Positions 17,341 through 26,733 of a stretch of DNA of 64,000 bases are shown piece by piece. The translations under genes and the position numbers were made by a program. Source of the DNA: Pseudorhodobacter sp. MZDSW-24AT (lineage in GTDB: Bacteria; Pseudomonadota; Alphaproteobacteria; Rhodobacterales; Rhodobacteraceae); assembly GCF_002794355.1 (NCBI RefSeq), contig NZ_PGOI01000008.1, forward strand, positions 62,001-126,000, read 5' to 3'. Numbering within the stretch: the stretch's first letter is position 1; each line of letters opens with the position of its first letter. A model generated the notes under the pieces. It was given only the letters and a program-made list of their open reading frames with translations. It was not told the origin of the DNA and made no database searches.

Positions 17341-18092
17341 TCAAAGTCACTGACCTGAGCCACCGGATCGGCCCTGCGCCGATCTTATCCGATGTGTCGC
17401 TGTCGCTGCCTGCGGGCAAGATCACCGCGCTGATCGGGCCGAATGGCGCGGGAAAGTCTACCCTTTTGTCGCTGATCGCGCGGCTGACGCCGCTGCAACA
17501 CGGGCAGATCACCGTGGCCGGGCTGGATGTGGCGCGAACCCCCAGCGCGGCTTTGGCCAAGGTCATGGCGATCCTTCCCCAGAATGCCAGCGTTCACAGC
17601 CGCCTGCGGGTGCGCGATCTGGTGGCCTTCGGGCGCTGGCCGCATCACCAAGGCCGCCCCGGCCCCGAAGACCGGGCGATGGTCGCTGCCGCCATCACCC
17701 GCATGGGGCTGGACGCCTTGGCCGACCGCTTTCTCGATGCGCTGTCGGGCGGTCAGCGCCAGCGCGCGCATCTGGCGATGGCCTTCGCGCAAGGCACCGA
17801 ATGGCTGCTTTTGGATGAACCGCTGGCCGCGCTTGACATGGCGCATGCCCGGCGCCTGATGCAGGAACTGGCGGCCTTGCGCGACGCGGGCAAAAGCGTG
17901 GTTCTGGTGCTGCACGAGGTGAACTATGCCGCCGCTTGGGCCGATCATGTGGTCGCCATGCAAAACGGGCGCATCGTGGCCGAAGGCCCGCCCGCAGAGG
18001 TGTTTACCCCCGCGGTGCTGGAGCCACTTTATGACATGCCGCTTCGGGTGGAAACCTATGCGGGCAGGCCGCTGGTTCTGAACCACCTTTAG
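17337..18092 (+). CDS. Siderophore ABC transporter ATP-binding protein (FepC type)
   Basis: Nucleotide-binding subunit, 251 residues. Walker A is LIGPNGAGKSTLLSLI near residue 32, the signature LSGGQRQRAHLAMAFAQG near 135, Walker B WLLLDEPLAALDMAH near 157 and the switch histidine lies in VVLVLHEVNYA near 188. It completes a binding protein-permease-permease-ATPase cassette in which every junction overlaps. A TonB-dependent receptor gene follows after about 100 bases, providing the outer-membrane step. Confidence 0.93.
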   Translation: MIKVTDLSHRIGPAPILSDVSLSLPAGKITALIGPNGAGKSTLLSLIARLTPLQHGQITVAGLDVARTPSAALAKVMAILPQNASVHSRLRVRDLVAFGRWPHHQGRPGPEDRAMVAAAITRMGLDALADRFLDALSGGQRQRAHLAMAFAQGTEWLLLDEPLAALDMAHARRLMQELAALRDAGKSVVLVLHEVNYAAAWADHVVAMQNGRIVAEGPPAEVFTPAVLEPLYDMPLRVETYAGRPLVLNHL

Positions 18093-18194
18093 CCCGCGCG
18101 CCCCACGGGGCAATTGCATTCTGGTGGCCGCCCTGCTACTGCCCCCCGCAGCAAGGTGCGCCCCAGCCAAAAACCCCATTCGAAAAGGTTCATC

Positions 18195-20171
18195 ATGGCC
18201 GGGCATTTTGCACGGACGCCGCTGCGCGTCATTCTTTCCACTTTGCTTGCGGGAACCGCGCTCCCTTCGGTGGCGCTGGCGCAAGACGAACCCACCTTTC
18301 TGGGCCGATTGGTCCTGAACCCGGCTTTCGCGCGTGCCGAAGACCCGGACGGCAATGCCGCCGACCGCGCCAACAGCCAATATGTCGCCGAGGCCGAGCT
18401 TGACCGCGCCCGCATGGGCGATCTGAAGGATCTGTTTGCCGGGATCGCGTCTGTTTCGGTTGGCGGGGCGATTCCGGTGGCGCAAAAGATTTTTGTCAAC
18501 GGCGTCGACATGCTGAACCTTGCGGTCACCGTGGATGGCGTCAGCCAGAACAACCGCCTGTTCCACCACGTCTCGGCCAATGCCTTTGACCCCGGCCTCA
18601 TGAAATCGGTGCGCGTCGACGCAGGCTCGGCCCCGGCGGATGCCGGGCCGCATGCGATGGCGGGCGCGGTGGTGATGGAAACCGTCGATGCCGCTGACAT
18701 CTTGGCCGAAGGGCAGACGATCGGTGGCAATGCGCGCCTGTCCTATGGCGACAATGGCCGCACGCTGGGCCGCTCGCTCACCCTTGCCGGGCGTGAGGGC
18801 GGCTTTGAATGGCTGGCCTATGGCAAGCGTGCCACGGGCCGGGATTACAAGACCGGCGCGGGCCAGACCGTGCAAGGCAGCGCCGCCGACCTGACCACGA
18901 GCCTGCTGAAACTGGCACATGAAGGCGAAGGCGGCCACCGGCTGGAATTCTCGGCCCAGCGCATGGAAGATGACGCGCTGCGCCCCTACCGCGCCAATTT
19001 CATCACCGATGGCCGCCCCTTCCCGCTGCGCCGCTATGATACGGTGCGCAGCACCTATGCGCTGTCCTATGAAAACACCGCCGCCGAGGGGCTTTGGGAC
19101 CCCAAGATCGTCATCGGTTTTTCCGATGTGCAACTGGGGGTCGATCAGCCGCTCGACTCGTCACTGGGCGTCAGCCGGGGCGACAATTCCACCCTGTCGG
19201 GCAAGGTGGAAAACCGCTTTGCCGTGGCGATGGGCACCGTTACCGCCGGTGTGGATTTCTACGACCGCGAAAGCATCTACACCGACCTTGCAGAAAGCGG
19301 GCTGAGCGAATCCTCCCGCAATGTGGGCATCTATGCCCAAGCGCGGCTGGACCCGACCGACGCGCTGTCGCTGTCCTTTGGTCTGCGCTACGATCATCAG
19401 GAGTTCACCGGCACCAATGGCTTTACCGGCAGCTATGCGGGCGCCAGTGGCAACCTGTCGCTGTCTTATGCCGTGAATGACCAGCTCACCTTGCGCGGCG
19501 GTCTGTCTTCGGTGTTTGGCGGGCTGACGATCGAAGACAATTTCATCTACAACCGCGCATGGGATTACAGCGGGCTGCGCGCGTCACGGGCCACCAACTA
19601 CACCTTGGGCGCCGATTACGCCTTGGGCGATCTGGACCTGACGGGCGAGCTGTTCCTGACCCGCATCGATGATGCGCGCCTGTCCAGCTTCCGCGCCAAT
19701 GCCAATGGCGATGCCGAAAGCCGGGGCTTCAACCTTGGGCTGGGCTATGGCTGGGATCAGGGCTATCTGCGCGCCAGCTATTCGCAAAGCAAGGTCAAGG
19801 TGAACGGCGCAAGCGGCAGCAGCTTTGGCGCGCTGGATCTGGGCGCGCCCTTGGGCGGCGTCTTCGCGATCGAGGCGCAGCACACCCCCGATGGCAGCGC
19901 CTTTACCTTTGGGGGCAGCATTCAGGCCGCCACCCGCTACCGCGACGTGGCCGCCGATGCCAGCCGCCAGATCCCGGGCTATGCGGTGCTGAACCTGTTC
20001 AGCGAATACGCCTCTCCAACGGTCGAAGGGCTGGTGCTGCGGGCCGAGGTGCTGAACGTCTTTGACAAGACCTATGCCGACCGCGCCACCTATGGCGCCG
20101 ATTTCGCCGAGATCGAGCCCTTCTATGAACCGGGCCGCAGCGTGCAACTGACCGCCGCGGTCAAGTTCTGA
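18195..20171 (+). CDS. TonB-dependent outer-membrane siderophore receptor
   Basis: Outer-membrane beta-barrel of 658 residues that would import the ferric siderophore. A signal peptide ends near LPSVALAQ; a plug domain follows (DLKDLFAGIASVSVGGAI near residue 80 and VTVDGVSQNNRLFHH near 115), then a barrel rich in alternating aromatic strands ending in a terminal Phe (LTAAVKF), typical of BamA-assembled barrels. The ATG at 18195 follows AAAAGG; upstream in-frame sequence lacks signal character. The Ton box is not obvious. The barrel and plug could also fit a heme receptor, but the adjacent FatB-type transporter makes siderophore more likely. Confidence 0.9.
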   Translation: MAGHFARTPLRVILSTLLAGTALPSVALAQDEPTFLGRLVLNPAFARAEDPDGNAADRANSQYVAEAELDRARMGDLKDLFAGIASVSVGGAIPVAQKIFVNGVDMLNLAVTVDGVSQNNRLFHHVSANAFDPGLMKSVRVDAGSAPADAGPHAMAGAVVMETVDAADILAEGQTIGGNARLSYGDNGRTLGRSLTLAGREGGFEWLAYGKRATGRDYKTGAGQTVQGSAADLTTSLLKLAHEGEGGHRLEFSAQRMEDDALRPYRANFITDGRPFPLRRYDTVRSTYALSYENTAAEGLWDPKIVIGFSDVQLGVDQPLDSSLGVSRGDNSTLSGKVENRFAVAMGTVTAGVDFYDRESIYTDLAESGLSESSRNVGIYAQARLDPTDALSLSFGLRYDHQEFTGTNGFTGSYAGASGNLSLSYAVNDQLTLRGGLSSVFGGLTIEDNFIYNRAWDYSGLRASRATNYTLGADYALGDLDLTGELFLTRIDDARLSSFRANANGDAESRGFNLGLGYGWDQGYLRASYSQSKVKVNGASGSSFGALDLGAPLGGVFAIEAQHTPDGSAFTFGGSIQAATRYRDVAADASRQIPGYAVLNLFSEYASPTVEGLVLRAEVLNVFDKTYADRATYGADFAEIEPFYEPGRSVQLTAAVKF

Positions 20172-20179
20172 TGCCACAG

Positions 20180-20213
20180 CCTTGAGGGCGCGGCCCTGCC
20201 CGCGCCCTCAAGG
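20180..20213 (+). terminator. Stem-loop after the TonB receptor gene
   Basis: The arms CCTTGAGGGCGCG (20180-20192) and CGCGCCCTCAAGG (20201-20213) are exact complements with an eight-base loop, nine bases after the receptor stop. There is no T-run, so it may act as an mRNA 3' end or Rho-assisted terminator. Confidence 0.6.
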
Positions 20214-20426
20214 CCATCCAACCTGGCCCCGCGCCCGCGCCTTCGCCAGTGACAACCAAAGGCAGGGGGGATGCACCTTGGCTTTGCGGCACACCGGCCT
20301 AGCTCTCGGGCATGTGCCATCCTTGCGCCCCCCATGCCCTTCTCGCGCCGCCTGCGCGCGCTCCCAAGCCCCCGAAAACTGGGCACGGTTCGTGCCTTGC
20401 CGTGCAGGCTGACACCGGAGCCTTCG

Positions 20427-21836
20427 ATGCGGCAGGATGACAACCGCCCCGCCGCCGCCGTGCCGACAGGCCGGGTGGGGCGGCTGTTTCAATTCGGCGG
20501 CATCGCCGCCGGGGTGGCGGGCAGCGTCGCGCTGGGCGGGATGCGGGCCTTGGCGCAAGGACAGCGCCCCGACCCCGCACAGCTGTTGCTGACCCCGGCG
20601 AATATGCAAAGGCTGACCAACCGCCTCTCCCATTTGCGGGGGGCCGCGCTGAAGCTGGGGCAGATGCTGTCGATGGACAGCGGCCTGGTCCTGCCCGATG
20701 AGCTGACAGCCATCTTGGCCCGCATGCGCGATGATGCCCGCCACATGCCGCCCAAGCAGTTGCAAAGCGTGCTGGATGCCGAATGGGGGGCTGGCTGGCG
20801 CGGGCGGTTTGCCCGCTTCGATGTCCGCCCTTTCGCGGCGGCATCCATCGGACAGGTCCACCGCGCCATCGCCCGGGATGGCCGCGATCTGGCGATCAAG
20901 GTGCAATATCCGGGCGTGCGCGCCAGCATCGACAGCGATGTGGACAATATGGCCACGCTGTTGCGCCTCCCCGGGGTCTTGCCGCGCGGCATGGACCTTG
21001 CGCCGCTTCTGACCGAGGCCAAGCGCCAATTGCATGCCGAGGCGGATTACACCGCCGAGGCCGCCCATCTGCGCCACTTCGGGGCGCTGCTGGCCGGGTC
21101 TGCGTGCTTTGTGCTGCCCGCACTCCACGAAGACCTGAGCACATCGCAGGTTCTGGCGATGGACTATCTGGACAGCGCGCCGCTCGACAGTCTGGTTTCG
21201 GCCCCGCAAGACAGGCGCGACCGGGTGGCGGCGGCGCTGATCGAATTGGTCCTGCAAGAGCTTTTCGTTTTCGGCAGGATGCAGACAGACCCAAATCTGG
21301 CCAATTACCGCGTCGACCCGGTGAGCGGCCGCATCGTGCTGCTGGATTTCGGCGCGGTGCAACCCATCGCCCCAACGCTTGCGGCTGATTTCCGCGCCCT
21401 CGCCCGGGTCGCGCTGGACGGCGGCGCCGAGCAGACCCGCGCCGCGATGCTGCGCATCGGCTACTTCGGGCTTGAGACAGCCCCGCATCATCAGGCCCTG
21501 ATCCAGTCGATGTTCGAAATGGCGATGACGCCGATCCGGCAGCACAGCGCCTTTGATTTCGGCCAAAGCGATCTTCTGGAACGGTTGCGCGCTATGGGGA
21601 TGGCCATCGGCAGCGACCGCGAGCTTGCGCATGTGCCACCGGCGGCCACCCTGTTTTTGCACCGCAAGATCGGCGGCATGTATCTGATGGCGGCCAAACT
21701 GCGCGCGCGCGTCGCCCTGCGCCCGATGGTGGAACGCCACTGCACCGTAAAGGACGGTGGAAAGGCGGACGCAAACCCCGTCGCCCACCCGCCTCCGGCG
21801 CAAGCCCAGCCCATACGTGCGTCAGACGGTGCCTGA
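20427..21836 (+). CDS. ABC1/COQ8-like atypical kinase (UbiB/AarF superfamily)
   Basis: Protein kinase-like ATPase of 469 residues; family members support ubiquinone biosynthesis at the membrane. The KxGQ-type signature is AALKLGQMLSMDSG (about residues 72-85), the nucleotide lysine lies in LAIKVQYPGVRAS, and the catalytic loop reads TDPNLANYRVD with the metal aspartate in IVLLDFGAVQ. TDPNxxN rather than DxHPGN is the form seen in COQ8/ADCK proteins. The ATG at 20427 is supported by CCGGAG seven bases away; upstream ATGs at 20334 and 20271 are less likely. Its 3' end overlaps the convergent dgkA gene by 15 bases. Confidence 0.85.
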   Translation: MRQDDNRPAAAVPTGRVGRLFQFGGIAAGVAGSVALGGMRALAQGQRPDPAQLLLTPANMQRLTNRLSHLRGAALKLGQMLSMDSGLVLPDELTAILARMRDDARHMPPKQLQSVLDAEWGAGWRGRFARFDVRPFAAASIGQVHRAIARDGRDLAIKVQYPGVRASIDSDVDNMATLLRLPGVLPRGMDLAPLLTEAKRQLHAEADYTAEAAHLRHFGALLAGSACFVLPALHEDLSTSQVLAMDYLDSAPLDSLVSAPQDRRDRVAAALIELVLQELFVFGRMQTDPNLANYRVDPVSGRIVLLDFGAVQPIAPTLAADFRALARVALDGGAEQTRAAMLRIGYFGLETAPHHQALIQSMFEMAMTPIRQHSAFDFGQSDLLERLRAMGMAIGSDRELAHVPPAATLFLHRKIGGMYLMAAKLRARVALRPMVERHCTVKDGGKADANPVAHPPPAQAQPIRASDGA

Positions 21837-22217
21837 CACGACTGCCGCGACAAAGCCGCCCGTGACCATCAGCAAAAGGCCCACCGCGAACGACCCAAGG
21901 TCCTTGGCATCCCGCGCCATCGTCGACCATTCGGGCGAAATGCGGTCGGTCAAGACTTCGATGGCGGTGTTCAGCGCCTCGACAGACAGCACCAGCGCGA
22001 ACAGCGCCGCCGTCACCAGCCAGTGCCAAGGCGCTGCGCCGCTGAGCAGAAACAGCCCCCCGGTGAGCGCGAGCCCCAGCACCTCCAGCCGCGCCGCCGT
22101 CTCCTGCCAAAGCCTGCGCGCGCCTGCCATCGAATAGCCCGCCGCATCCACGATGTGCAAGAGGCCTTTCCGTGGCGCGATCACCTTTGCCCGGGGCTGA
22201 TTTTTGCGCGGCATCAT
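21822..22217 (-). CDS. dgkA: Diacylglycerol kinase
   Basis: Small integral-membrane kinase (131 residues) phosphorylating diacylglycerol to phosphatidate. The conserved DgkA core is visible: a GLLHIVDAAGYSMAGARRLW amphipathic start, LFALVLSVEALNTAIEVLTD in the second helix with the catalytic glutamate, and DAKDLGSFAVGLL leading the third. The ATG at 22217 overlaps the stop of eptA (ATGA). EptA transfers phosphoethanolamine from phosphatidylethanolamine, releasing diacylglycerol, which DgkA recycles; the gene pairing makes biochemical sense. A start at 22238 is possible but less coupled. Confidence 0.92.
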   Translation of the reverse strand: MMPRKNQPRAKVIAPRKGLLHIVDAAGYSMAGARRLWQETAARLEVLGLALTGGLFLLSGAAPWHWLVTAALFALVLSVEALNTAIEVLTDRISPEWSTMARDAKDLGSFAVGLLLMVTGGFVAAVVSGTV

Positions 22218-23872
22218 CCCAGCCTCCCCGCGCGGCACGGCCCCGCCAGATCCAGCGCGGGGTCGCGGACTTCGGTGACGATGTCCAAGATCCCAAGCAC
22301 GCTGTGAAACAGATTGTCATGGCTGACAGGATGGCGTCGCGCCGCGCGCAGACAGGCGGCATCCAAGCCAAGGCTCCGGGCAAAACCGGGCGCAAGCCAC
22401 CAAAGCATGGGCACCTTGGTCTGCACCTCGGGCGCCATGAACTTTGGCGCCGCATGCAGATACAGCCCGTCCTCTCCCAAGGATTCGCCATGATCCGACA
22501 GGTAGACCAGTCCCGAGAGCACCCTGTCCGAGGCCGCCAAAAGATCGATCGCCTGCGACAGCACATGATCCGTCTCCAGAATTGTGTTGTCATAGGTGTT
22601 GACGATCTGCTCGGTCGTGCAGGCGGCAAAGTCGGCCGTCTGGCAGTCGGGCAAAAAGCCCGCGCGCGTGGCGGGATACCGCAGGTGATAGGCCGGGCCA
22701 TGACTGCCGATCATGTGCAGCACCAGCACCGTGTTTTGGGTGATTGTGGCCAGCCTGTCGCGGATCAGCGGCAAAAACACCTCATCCGTGCATTCATCCC
22801 GGCAGGCCTCGGGCGCCCGTGTGGCCTCCACCTGTGCCCAGCCCAGCCGCTGCGCGATCTTCTGATCGCCCGTGTTGTTGTCATGCCATTCCACCGCCAG
22901 ACCGGCATGGCCAAGCACATCCAGCAGGTTCTCTTGGCCCAAGGCTCTCGCGCGGGAATAATCGGCGGCGGTCAGACGCGAGAACATGCACGGCAGCGAC
23001 ACGGCGGTTGACGTGCCGCAGGCGGTGACATCGGTGAAGTTGATCACATCGCGCCGCGCAAGACCGGGCGTGGTGTTGCGCCCATAGCCATTGAGCCCCC
23101 AATTCTGCGCCCGCGCGGTTTCTCCGGCAAAGATGACCAGCAACACCGGCTTTTGCGCCGCCCCAAGAAAGGCGCCGGGCTTGGCATCGGTGCCCAGCGG
23201 GGCGGCAACAGGGTCCGCGCTTTTCCACTGCTCGCGCCCATAGCGCACCACCGCTGCCAGCGTCGCCCCCGGCTGATAGGCGGCCATCAGATCATGGCGT
23301 TCGCGCAAGGCCGCAGAGAAGGCCTTGTAATCGGAAAACAGCGCCCCGGCCATCAGCGCAAAGCACAGCGTGACACCCACAGGCCAGCGCCAGAGGGGAT
23401 GCCATCCCCCCACCCGCCGCAGCTTGGGCCAAAACACCAGCGCCGCCGGAACAAGGCCCGTCCCCCCGATCCAAAGCACCGCCGGGCGCGTGATCAGATG
23501 CTGCGATTCCGCGACGGTGGTTTCCACCACATTGCGCACCATGTCGCGGTCAATCAGCACGCCATAGCTTTGCTCGAAATACTGCGCGCTGGCCGCAATC
23601 AGGATCAGCACCGCCGCCACCGGGCGCTGCAGACGCCACGGCCCCAAAAGCTCCAGCAGCAACAGCGTCAGCCCGAAGACCGCCACGGCAAACAGCACCC
23701 GGTCCAGCCATGATGCCGCAAAGACCTCGGCCATGCGCTGCCAGAACCCTGTGTTCAGCACCGCCAACAGATAGGCGGCCACGGTCAGGTTCAACAGCGT
23801 GGGGGTAAGGGTGGGGCGCGGCACCGCCACAGGTGGCAAGCCGCGACGGGAGGGCAGGTTCAGATCAGACAT
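22214..23872 (-). CDS. eptA: Lipid A phosphoethanolamine transferase (EptA/MCR family)
   Basis: Inner-membrane enzyme of 552 residues that adds phosphoethanolamine to lipid A and lowers envelope binding of cationic antimicrobial peptides. The N-terminal third holds about five membrane helices (residues 28-165). The periplasmic sulfatase-fold domain follows, with the metal-binding FAGETARAQNWGLNGYG near residue 252, the nucleophile threonine in VTACGTSTAVSLPCMF near 285, and histidine ligands in LHMIGSHGP near 390 and YLSDHGESLG near 465. It is divergent from a two-component system that is its probable regulator. MCR colistin-resistance proteins belong to this family, but here it is chromosomal and likely intrinsic. 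Confidence 0.92.
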   Translation of the reverse strand: MSDLNLPSRRGLPPVAVPRPTLTPTLLNLTVAAYLLAVLNTGFWQRMAEVFAASWLDRVLFAVAVFGLTLLLLELLGPWRLQRPVAAVLILIAASAQYFEQSYGVLIDRDMVRNVVETTVAESQHLITRPAVLWIGGTGLVPAALVFWPKLRRVGGWHPLWRWPVGVTLCFALMAGALFSDYKAFSAALRERHDLMAAYQPGATLAAVVRYGREQWKSADPVAAPLGTDAKPGAFLGAAQKPVLLVIFAGETARAQNWGLNGYGRNTTPGLARRDVINFTDVTACGTSTAVSLPCMFSRLTAADYSRARALGQENLLDVLGHAGLAVEWHDNNTGDQKIAQRLGWAQVEATRAPEACRDECTDEVFLPLIRDRLATITQNTVLVLHMIGSHGPAYHLRYPATRAGFLPDCQTADFAACTTEQIVNTYDNTILETDHVLSQAIDLLAASDRVLSGLVYLSDHGESLGEDGLYLHAAPKFMAPEVQTKVPMLWWLAPGFARSLGLDAACLRAARRHPVSHDNLFHSVLGILDIVTEVRDPALDLAGPCRAGRLG

Positions 23873-24056
23873 GACGCACTTTCTGGGCTGGGGTCAGGCA
23901 GGGTTCCGCATCAACCGGGCCTGTCGGAACTGGCCCTCACGGGCGCCTCCGGCATGGTCTTGGGTCAGGGCGTTGCCTGCGTCATCCGCCCTGAACCTTG
24001 CGCCAGCCTTGCACTTCGCCCTCGCCAGAGCGGCAAAGGCCGCATAGAACGAAAAG

Positions 24057-24710
24057 ATGCGCCTCCTGCTTGTCGAAGACACCGCCGACCTCGCCCAGAC
24101 GGTCCTGCGTTTTCTCAGGGCCGAGGGCCATACGGTGGACCATGCCCCCGATGCCACCACCGCCGAAGAGGCGATGGCCACCACCGCTTATGCCTGCGTC
24201 ATCCTTGATCTTGGCCTGCCGGATCGCTCGGGGCTCGAGGTGCTGCGGGCGCGCAGGTGGGCGGCAGACCGGACGCCGGTTCTGATCGCCACCGCGCGCG
24301 ACCAGATCAGCGACAGGATCGCGGGGCTGGATGCAAGGGCGGATGACTATGTTGTCAAACCCTTTGATCTGCGCGAATTGTCCGCCCGCATCCGCGCCCA
24401 TGCGCGGCGTGGGCAAGGCCTGCCGGAAACACGGCTCGCCCTTGCAGGGCTGGAAGTCGACCGCGCGGCGGCCCGCCTGTGGCAGGCGGGACAAGAGATC
24501 CGCCTGACGGCGCGGGAATGGGCGGTGTTCGACGCGCTTTTGGGCGCGCGCGGGCGCGTGGTGCCAAAGGCAAGGCTGGAAGAGGTTCTCAGCGGCTTCG
24601 ACGCCCTGATCGAAGGCAATGCGGTCGAGGTTTATGTCTCGCGCCTGCGCTCCAAGCTGGGGCATGGCGTGATCGAAACCCGCCGCGGCCTTGGCTATGT
24701 CCTGCCATGA
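24057..24710 (+). CDS. OmpR-family response regulator (PmrA/QseB-like)
   Basis: Transcription factor of 217 residues. The receiver domain has the acidic pair early (LLVEDTADLAQTV), phosphoacceptor Asp51 in CVILDLGLPDRSGLEVL, and the lysine in DDYVVKPFDLREL near 101. The C-terminal winged helix includes LTAREWAVFDALL and GLGYVLP at the end. Its stop overlaps the histidine kinase start by ATGA. The divergent placement against eptA-dgkA, 184 bases apart, suggests it activates those genes, as PmrA- or CarR-type regulators do elsewhere. The signal sensed is unknown. Confidence 0.92.
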   Translation: MRLLLVEDTADLAQTVLRFLRAEGHTVDHAPDATTAEEAMATTAYACVILDLGLPDRSGLEVLRARRWAADRTPVLIATARDQISDRIAGLDARADDYVVKPFDLRELSARIRAHARRGQGLPETRLALAGLEVDRAAARLWQAGQEIRLTAREWAVFDALLGARGRVVPKARLEEVLSGFDALIEGNAVEVYVSRLRSKLGHGVIETRRGLGYVLP

Positions 24711-25957
24711 GCCGCCCTTGGTCCTTGCGGCGGCGGCTGACGGTGCGTGTGATGGCGCTGGTCTTGGGCGGCTGGCTTGCCACCGTGGCGCTCGCCGCCG
24801 TGGTTCTGCGGCACGAAATGAACGAGATGTTCGACACAGAGCTCAGCGCCCTTGTCGAAACCACCGTCCTGCTGCTGGACAGCGCGCCATCAGGCACCAT
24901 CCCGCGCGCGCTGGGGATTGAGACGACAGATGGCGAGCGGGTCTTGCGCCTGCTTGCCCCCGACCGGGTCGCGGCGGCGGCGCCTTGGCCCGCGCTGACC
25001 CGCGACGGGCTGCACGATGCGCCGGGCTGGCGCATCCTGCGCCAGACCACCGAGGGCACGGTGATCGAGGCCGCCCATGCCACCACATGGCGGCGCGAAG
25101 AAATGCTGGAGGTCGCTGCAGCCTTTCTGTTCCTTGCCCTGCCGCTGATCGCCCTTTTGCTCTGGGGCCTGCGCGGGATCGTGGCGGGCGCCACCGCCCC
25201 GGTCGCACGGCTTGCGCAAGCGGTGGCCGCGCGCGCGCCCGATGATGGCGCGCCCTCGGGTGTCACCGACACGCCGCAAGAGATGCAGCCTCTGGTGCAG
25301 GCCCTTGATGCCTATCTCGCGCGCATTTCCGATCTGCGCCAGTCCGAGCGCGCCTTCATCGCCAATGCCGCGCATGAGCTTCGCACGCCGCTGGCCACGA
25401 TGCGCAACCGCTTGACGCTGTCGTCAGATGCACAGGCGCAGGCCGCGATCTCAACGCTCGATGCCCTGACCCGGCGGGTGGAGCGGCTTTTGCAACTGTC
25501 GCGGCTGGAGGCCGGTCTTGGCCTTGGTCGGGGGCCTGCCGATCTGCTCCAGATCCTGCGCCTGTTGCGCGATGACCTCGGCCCCGGCGCGCGTGATCTG
25601 ATCTGGCTGGATGATGGCGATCTTGACGCGCTTCCGGTGGCCGCCGATCCGGATGCGCTGGCCATCCTCTTGCGCAATCTGATCGAGAATGCGCTGGACC
25701 ATGGCAGCGGCACCGTGCGGATCACGCTTGGCCACGCTGGCGATCTTGTCCTTGAAAACCCGGCTGATCACCCGCGCCTGCCCGCAAACCGCCACAGCCC
25801 CGGCACCGTGTCGCGCAGCGCCCTGTCGCGCGGTGCGGGGCTGGGCCTGACGATCATCCGCGATCTGGCGGCCGCGATGCAGGTGCCTCTGGTCGAGACG
25901 GTGGCACCAGACCGCGTGGTTTTCACCTTGAAATTCAAGCCCGTGCCGGGCGGATAA
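24707..25957 (+). CDS. Sensor histidine kinase partner of the eptA-linked regulator
   Basis: Membrane sensor of 416 residues from the ATG at 24707. Two membrane segments (about residues 12-32 and 128-150) flank a short periplasmic domain of roughly 95 residues. A HAMP-like linker precedes the phosphoacceptor box ERAFIANAAHELRTPLATMR near residue 222, and the ATPase domain contains LRNLIENALDHG (N box) and GAGLGLTIIRDLAAAM (G box). PmrB/QseC-like by architecture. Longer readings upstream are shadow of the regulator. Confidence 0.92.
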   Translation: MSRPWSLRRRLTVRVMALVLGGWLATVALAAVVLRHEMNEMFDTELSALVETTVLLLDSAPSGTIPRALGIETTDGERVLRLLAPDRVAAAAPWPALTRDGLHDAPGWRILRQTTEGTVIEAAHATTWRREEMLEVAAAFLFLALPLIALLLWGLRGIVAGATAPVARLAQAVAARAPDDGAPSGVTDTPQEMQPLVQALDAYLARISDLRQSERAFIANAAHELRTPLATMRNRLTLSSDAQAQAAISTLDALTRRVERLLQLSRLEAGLGLGRGPADLLQILRLLRDDLGPGARDLIWLDDGDLDALPVAADPDALAILLRNLIENALDHGSGTVRITLGHAGDLVLENPADHPRLPANRHSPGTVSRSALSRGAGLGLTIIRDLAAAMQVPLVETVAPDRVVFTLKFKPVPGG

Positions 25958-26025
25958 GGTCAGCCCCTGCGCCATCCTCTCCGTTTCCCCGCGACAGCCC
26001 AGCCCCCCCATCAGGAGCACCGCCC

Positions 26026-26733
26026 ATGAGCCTTCCCTACACCTCCGCACATGAGGAATTGCATTACGTCGACCGCGCGGGATGGCTTCGTGCGGCGGTG
26101 CTGGGCGCCAATGACGGGATTGTCTCGGTCTCGTCGCTGATTGTCGGCGTCGCCGCCGCCGACCCAAGCCCTTCGGCGGTTCTGGTCGCCGGAGCGGCCG
26201 GGCTGGCCGCTGGCGCCATGTCCATGGCCGCAGGGGAATATGTCTCGGTCAGTTCGCAATCCGATGTCGAACGTGCCGACATCGCGCGCGAACGGCAGGC
26301 GCTGCTCGACACCCCCGAAGCCGAAGAGGCAGAGCTTGCCTCCATCTACGAAGCGCGCGGCTTGTCGCCTGCGACAGCGGCGCTTGTGGCGCGGGAACTC
26401 ACGTCAAAAGACGCGCTGGCCGCCCATACGCGCGATGAATTGGGCCTGTCCGAGGTGCACAGCGCCAACCCGCTGCAAGCGGCCTTGGCCTCGGGGCTGA
26501 CCTTCACATTGGCCGCCGCCGTGCCACTGGCCGCCGCTGTTCTGGCGCCCACCGCCCACATCATCCCTGTCGTCGTCGGCACCACTCTGCTGAGCCTTGC
26601 CGCGCTTGGCGCGATCGGTGCCATGGCGGGCGGCGCGCCGAAACTCCCCGCCACGGCCCGCGTGCTTTTCTGGGGCGCCGCCGCCATGGCCATCACCGCC
26701 GGTGTCGGCTGGATCTTCGGCGTCAGCGTCTGA
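26026..26733 (+). CDS. VIT1/CCC1-family iron/manganese transporter
   Basis: Inner-membrane protein of 235 residues. An N-terminal segment HEELHYVDRAGWLRAAVLGA leads into NDGIVSVSSLIVGVAAAD, the signature first helix of VIT/CCC1 transporters, then GAMSMAAGEYVSVSSQSDVE, a metal-binding cytoplasmic region, and three C-terminal helices. The family moves Fe2+ or Mn2+ out of the cytoplasm; direction and metal here are inferred. It is the last chromosomal gene before the transposon. No ferritin-like or rubrerythrin N-terminal domain is fused to it. Confidence 0.9.
   Translation: MSLPYTSAHEELHYVDRAGWLRAAVLGANDGIVSVSSLIVGVAAADPSPSAVLVAGAAGLAAGAMSMAAGEYVSVSSQSDVERADIARERQALLDTPEAEEAELASIYEARGLSPATAALVARELTSKDALAAHTRDELGLSEVHSANPLQAALASGLTFTLAAAVPLAAAVLAPTAHIIPVVVGTTLLSLAALGAIGAMAGGAPKLPATARVLFWGAAAMAITAGVGWIFGVSV

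Noticed and set aside
15426-17363. 645-codon minus-strand open frame
   Set aside because: It is the shadow of two FecCD permease genes with good start-stop coupling on the plus strand.
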